Shown here: piece after piece, positions 60,697 to 64,000 of the stretch
Numbering within the stretch: position 1 is the stretch's first letter
Layout of the letters: the number at the start of each line of letters is the position of its first letter
NCBI GenBank assembly: GCA_964424105.1
Contig: CAYRHJ010000030.1
Location: 186,001 to 250,000 of the forward strand
DNA length: 64,000 nt
Reading direction: 5' to 3'
From: CAYRHJ01 sp964424105
Lineage (GTDB): Bacteria; Planctomycetota; Phycisphaerae; UBA1845
Position numbers and translations under genes: made by a program
Notes under the pieces: model-generated
What the model was told of the DNA's origin: nothing
Databases searched by the model: none
What the model saw: the letters and a program-made list of their open reading frames with translations, nothing else

Positions 60697-61992
60697 TCAA
60701 TTCAATCCATCTATCCACTTGCCCCCAACACATGTGCCATTGACCACCCGCCCATCGCAACCGAACACGAACGCCGCCAACAGCGTCTCCGAACTCCATC
60801 CGTGCAGTTGAACGTGATTCAAGTCAATCGCGATGAAGTCAGCCCATTTGCCCGTGCTGATCGTGCCGGCGTTGACTTTCAAGGATCGAGCTCCGTATGA
60901 AGTCGCCGCCCGAAACAGACCGGCTGCTACGTCACCCTCCCCCGTCTGGCAGACGCCTCTTCGCTCATATCGCAATCTTTGCACATATTCAAGCCAACGC
61001 ATCTCTTCATTGAAATCGATCCGCACGTTCGAATCGCTGCCCAGGCACACGTGTGCACCTTCCGTCCACATCCGTGCGATGGCCGGGACACCGTCAGCCA
61101 GGTTTCCCTCCGTCGTCGGGCAGATGCACACATTCCCCCCCGCATCGATGAATCGCGTCATGTCGTCCTTCTGCGTGTGTGTGCAATGAACAGCCGTAAA
61201 CTCGTCGCCGAGGCTTAATCGTTCCAGCAGCAGCTCCATGGGCCGGGCTTTGTATTTCAACAGGCAGGTGTCGATCTCGCGATTTTGCTCTTCGACGTGC
61301 ATGTGAAAGGGCAAGTCGCCGGCACGCGCCCTTTGATGAATCCGAACGATGTCATCGATCGACACCGCCCGAATACTGTGGGCCACCAACCCCTGCGACT
61401 GCGTCGGTCCATCCAGTATTCCGCCGATCCGTTCCACCTGGGCTAAATAGGCCTCGACGGATTCAGTGCCGAATCGACGCTGCGCCCGTTCGAGCGGTTG
61501 ATCGATGTCGCCCGTCAAGTAGCATGCATTCAGGAGCACCATACGAATCCCCGCCTTCCGCGCCGCCGACAGGACGACCTCGTCCAATCCATTCCCCGCG
61601 CAAGATTCGTCATGATGAAAATAATGAAACTCGCCCACCGTCGTAATGCCCGCCCGCAACATCTCCACAAAACAACGCCGGCAGGTGTCATGAAAATCGC
61701 ACGTCGACAGATGCTCCGCGAGGTCGTACATCTCCTTCCGCCACGACCAAAACGTCCCCGCCTTTTTCGGATATCGTTCCGCCTGCCCCCGCAATCCTCG
61801 CTGAAATGCGTGCGAATGCGCGTTGATCATGCCCGGCAATAATGCACACCCTTCCAGCCGCTCCGCATCCTCCACACCCAGCCGACCGACCCGCCCGATC
61901 GTCCCGTCGTCCAGAATCTCAACTTGCACGCCCGTCTCAAACCGCTCGCTCACGTAGGTCAGGTCGGCTTCCACCGTCCGAGCGCCGTTCAC
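60697..61992 (-). CDS. hutF: Formimidoylglutamate deiminase
   Basis: A 431-residue amidohydrolase that removes ammonia from N-formimidoyl-L-glutamate in the longer histidine degradation route. 'GMINAHSHAFQRGLRGQAE' supplies the first metal His pair, 'GITTVGEFHYFHHD' is characteristic of HutF, 'LPFHMHVEEQNREI' holds the substrate-side His, 'TAVHCTHTQKDDM' follows, and 'CLGSDSNVRIDFNEEMRWLE' supplies the late Asp. The C-terminal strand has 'GKWADFIAIDLNH'. It overlaps hutI by 4 nt (ATGA) and is read after it. Confidence 0.95.
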   Translation of the reverse strand: MNGARTVEADLTYVSERFETGVQVEILDDGTIGRVGRLGVEDAERLEGCALLPGMINAHSHAFQRGLRGQAERYPKKAGTFWSWRKEMYDLAEHLSTCDFHDTCRRCFVEMLRAGITTVGEFHYFHHDESCAGNGLDEVVLSAARKAGIRMVLLNACYLTGDIDQPLERAQRRFGTESVEAYLAQVERIGGILDGPTQSQGLVAHSIRAVSIDDIVRIHQRARAGDLPFHMHVEEQNREIDTCLLKYKARPMELLLERLSLGDEFTAVHCTHTQKDDMTRFIDAGGNVCICPTTEGNLADGVPAIARMWTEGAHVCLGSDSNVRIDFNEEMRWLEYVQRLRYERRGVCQTGEGDVAAGLFRAATSYGARSLKVNAGTISTGKWADFIAIDLNHVQLHGWSSETLLAAFVFGCDGRVVNGTCVGGKWIDGLN

Positions 61993-63239
61993 TTTGCTGA
62001 CTCCTCATCGCGGCCATAAACGACTCGACCACGCTTGACCACCGTCCGCACGCAATTCCTGCCCGCGTTGTAAGGCCACTGCTCATAATTGGGCACGTCC
62101 AGAATCGCCAAATCCGCCTGCCTGCCTTTCCCAATGGCCCCGATGGTGGCGGCTCGATTGATGGCTGCGGCGGCGTTGATCGTGGTCGCCACCAATACTT
62201 CCGCCGGGGTCATGTGCATTTGCGTGCAAGCGATGGACATCGCCAGCGGCAGCGACTCCACCATCGACGATCCCGGGTTGTAGTCCGTCCCCAACGCCAC
62301 GGGCAAACCGGATTTCATCATCCGACGGGCCGGCGCCTGCTCCACGCCCAGAAAAAACGAGCACGCCGGCAACAACACCGCGATCACCCCCGCCGACTTC
62401 ATCGCATCAATCCCGCCTTCATCTATCGTTTCCAGGTGATCCGCACTGATGGCTCGCACTTCCGCCGCCAATCGTGAAGCGCCGATTTGCGTAATCTGAT
62501 CGGCGTGAAGCTTCGGCATCAGACCGCGCTCCCTGCCGGCTTGCAGCACCCGCCGGGATTCCTCGACGCTGAGCGCCGACCGCTCGCAAAACACATCGCA
62601 GAATTCCGCCAGGCGCTCCTCGACGATAAGCCCCATCATCTCGTCACTGGTGACCAGGTCGATATACTTGCTTCGCTGATGGGTGAATTCCGGCGGAATG
62701 GTATGCGCGCCCAGGAATGTCCCCACCAATTCGATGGGCTGAAGCTCGCCCAATTGCTTCACCACTCGCAACATCTTGATTTCGTCTGCCACCGACAGGC
62801 CGTACCCGCTCTTGATCTCCACCGTCGTGACGCCGTTGGCCAGCATCCGCCTCAACCGCGGCATAGCCAGTTGCACCAGTTCGTCCACCGTTGACGCACG
62901 AACCGCCCGGACCGTGTTGATGATTCCGCCGCCCGACTCGGCGATCTCCGCGTAGTTTCGCCCCCGGATTCGCATCACGAATTCCGCCTCCCGCGATCCG
63001 GCGAAGACCGTGTGCGTGTGACAGTCGATCAACCCCGGCACCACGCACCCGCCCCGCGCATCAATCACCTCGCACCCCTCGCGTCTGATGAACTCCGCGT
63101 CGGCCCCCACGGCCACGATCCGCTCCGCGTCCATGCTGACGTAGGCGCTTTCGAGCGTCTGTATATCAACCCGGTTATCCACCGGACGCGTGGCGTCGGA
63201 TGGAATCACCAACTGGCCTATGTTACGAATGACAAGCAT
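61989..63239 (-). CDS. hutI: Imidazolonepropionase
   Basis: A 416-residue amidohydrolase that opens the ring of 4-imidazolone-5-propionate to formimidoylglutamate, the HutF substrate. It has 'GLIDCHTHTVFAGSREAEFV', 'YAEIAESGGGIINTVRAVRA', 'GVTTVEIKSGYGLS', 'PKLHADQITQIGASRLAAEV', 'LETIDEGGID' and 'VALGTDYNPGSSMVESLP', all typical. It is the first gene of a two-gene hut unit. hutH and hutU are not in the window. Confidence 0.96.
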   Translation of the reverse strand: MLVIRNIGQLVIPSDATRPVDNRVDIQTLESAYVSMDAERIVAVGADAEFIRREGCEVIDARGGCVVPGLIDCHTHTVFAGSREAEFVMRIRGRNYAEIAESGGGIINTVRAVRASTVDELVQLAMPRLRRMLANGVTTVEIKSGYGLSVADEIKMLRVVKQLGELQPIELVGTFLGAHTIPPEFTHQRSKYIDLVTSDEMMGLIVEERLAEFCDVFCERSALSVEESRRVLQAGRERGLMPKLHADQITQIGASRLAAEVRAISADHLETIDEGGIDAMKSAGVIAVLLPACSFFLGVEQAPARRMMKSGLPVALGTDYNPGSSMVESLPLAMSIACTQMHMTPAEVLVATTINAAAAINRAATIGAIGKGRQADLAILDVPNYEQWPYNAGRNCVRTVVKRGRVVYGRDEESAK

Positions 63240-63365
63240 TTGAAAGGCCCCTGATCAGCGCCGTGCCCGAATACGCGATGGCAATCGCCCAACTTCCGCC
63301 ACCGTGATATCATTCGCGGCGACCGCATCGATCAAATGCGAATGACTCAAAAAACGCGGCCCGAA

Positions 63366-64000
63366 TCATTCCGCAAAAAACACGTTGTAAAACACCAGTC
63401 CGACAAGCGCCGCCCCGACGACACAATTGGCCGCGAATACGATCGGCCTGCGAAACCACGTCAGGCTGATCCATTGCACAGCGAACTGCCACGCTGTGCC
63501 CATTTTCAACTTGCTTTCGCCGCCTCGTCTGGATCCAAATACGATCGGAACTTCTTGAATTCGCAGTTCACGTGCCCGAGCGGCCAACTCCAGCCCAATC
63601 TTGAATCCCACCGGGCGCAGGCCGACCGCCCCCTCCCAAACGGAACGGTGGATCGCGAAGAACCCGCTCATCGGATCCGTCGCCTTGACCAGTGGCCGAC
63701 ACACCAGGGTCGCCAACCAACTCGCCCATCGACGACCCAGCGGCCAATCTACTGTTACGCGGGCCCCTTGCACATATCGAGACCCGATGACCATGTCAGC
63801 TTCGTCGCGAGCGATGGGGGCAATCAGATCGGGGATCGATTCCGGTGGATGTTGCAAATCCGCATCCATCACCACCAACACGTCATGCGAAGCCTGTTGA
63901 AATCCGAAGACCACGGCGGACGACAGCCCGCGTTGACCCTTCCGCACGAACATTCGAACCGGAAATTCCCTCGCCAGTGTCTCGATCGTCTCCTGTGACC
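63366..64000 (-). CDS. GT2 family glycosyltransferase, DPM1-like (5' partial)
   Basis: About 211 residues visible; the frame is open at the right edge, so the N-terminal nucleotide-binding part is missing. 'RKGQRGLSSAVVFGFQQASH' and 'VMDADLQHPPESIPDLI' (with the D-x-D type metal site) are GT2 hallmarks; 'DMVIGSRYVQGA' and 'DPMSGFFAIHRSVW' are typical of dolichyl/polyprenyl-phosphate mannosyltransferase-like enzymes. 'EVPIVFGSRRGGESKL' follows, and a C-terminal TM helix ('FAANCVVGAALVGLVFYNVF') anchors it. Likely transfers a sugar from a nucleotide donor to polyprenyl phosphate. Confidence 0.9.
   Translation of the reverse strand, partial: SQETIETLAREFPVRMFVRKGQRGLSSAVVFGFQQASHDVLVVMDADLQHPPESIPDLIAPIARDEADMVIGSRYVQGARVTVDWPLGRRWASWLATLVCRPLVKATDPMSGFFAIHRSVWEGAVGLRPVGFKIGLELAARARELRIQEVPIVFGSRRGGESKLKMGTAWQFAVQWISLTWFRRPIVFAANCVVGAALVGLVFYNVFFAE

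Overview
The window is GC-rich bacterial chromosome and reads like a planctomycete, most likely of the Phycisphaerae type. That placement is an inference from protein style: lipoproteins with an N/G-rich linker after the lipobox Cys, EF-hand modules of the 'DCNxNGxxDxCE' and 'CADLDGDGDVDLAD' kind, FG-GAP and PQQ-like beta-propeller proteins, a glycosylasparaginase with a Tat signal, and a PurS-like domain fused to PurL. No rRNA, tRNA, CRISPR array, insertion sequence or prophage was recognised.

Layout. 1-3117: a compact three-gene unit (FGE-fold protein, zinc-ribbon GTPase, GAP1-type GTPase-associated protein) that resembles the GTPase-centred conflict systems predicted by comparative genomics. 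3118-6565: a SprA-like fragment, a glycosylasparaginase with an EF-hand module lying in frame behind its stop codon, and an FG-GAP surface protein. 6597-12155: glycosyltransferase, LolD-type ATPase and large FtsX-type permease on the minus strand. 12286-24110: a secreted protein, then a metabolic cluster of two adenylate-forming ligase-like proteins, two PQQ-like propeller proteins, an aldehyde dehydrogenase and an iron alcohol dehydrogenase, with an NTase-fold gene inserted and a convergent SDR at the end. 24518-38633: housekeeping genes (pheS, pheT, an LPS-kinase-like protein, purL, purQ, pcm, a SAM hydrolase), a bacterial histone-fold gene beside purL, an epimerase-like gene and a two-component pair (soluble histidine kinase plus NtrC-type regulator). 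39138-48644: a very large calcium-repeat lipoprotein and a respiratory unit made of a nine-haem cytochrome c, a Rieske protein and cytochrome b, followed by a second nine-haem lipoprotein. 49337-64000: M24 peptidase, PolX, zinc-ribbon membrane protein, GH114-like lipoprotein, LysM lipoprotein, recG, mutM, a TIM-barrel-like protein, hutF, hutI and a truncated GT2 glycosyltransferase.

Throughout, gaps are seeded with short dispersed palindromes of at least two families. Copies have entered genes: one encodes part of the GAP1-like protein and two supply the hydrophobic core of signal peptides. Gene order suggests several translationally coupled units (TAATG, ATGA or GTGA junctions at 1852, 18834, 22206, 35232, 36353 and 61989).
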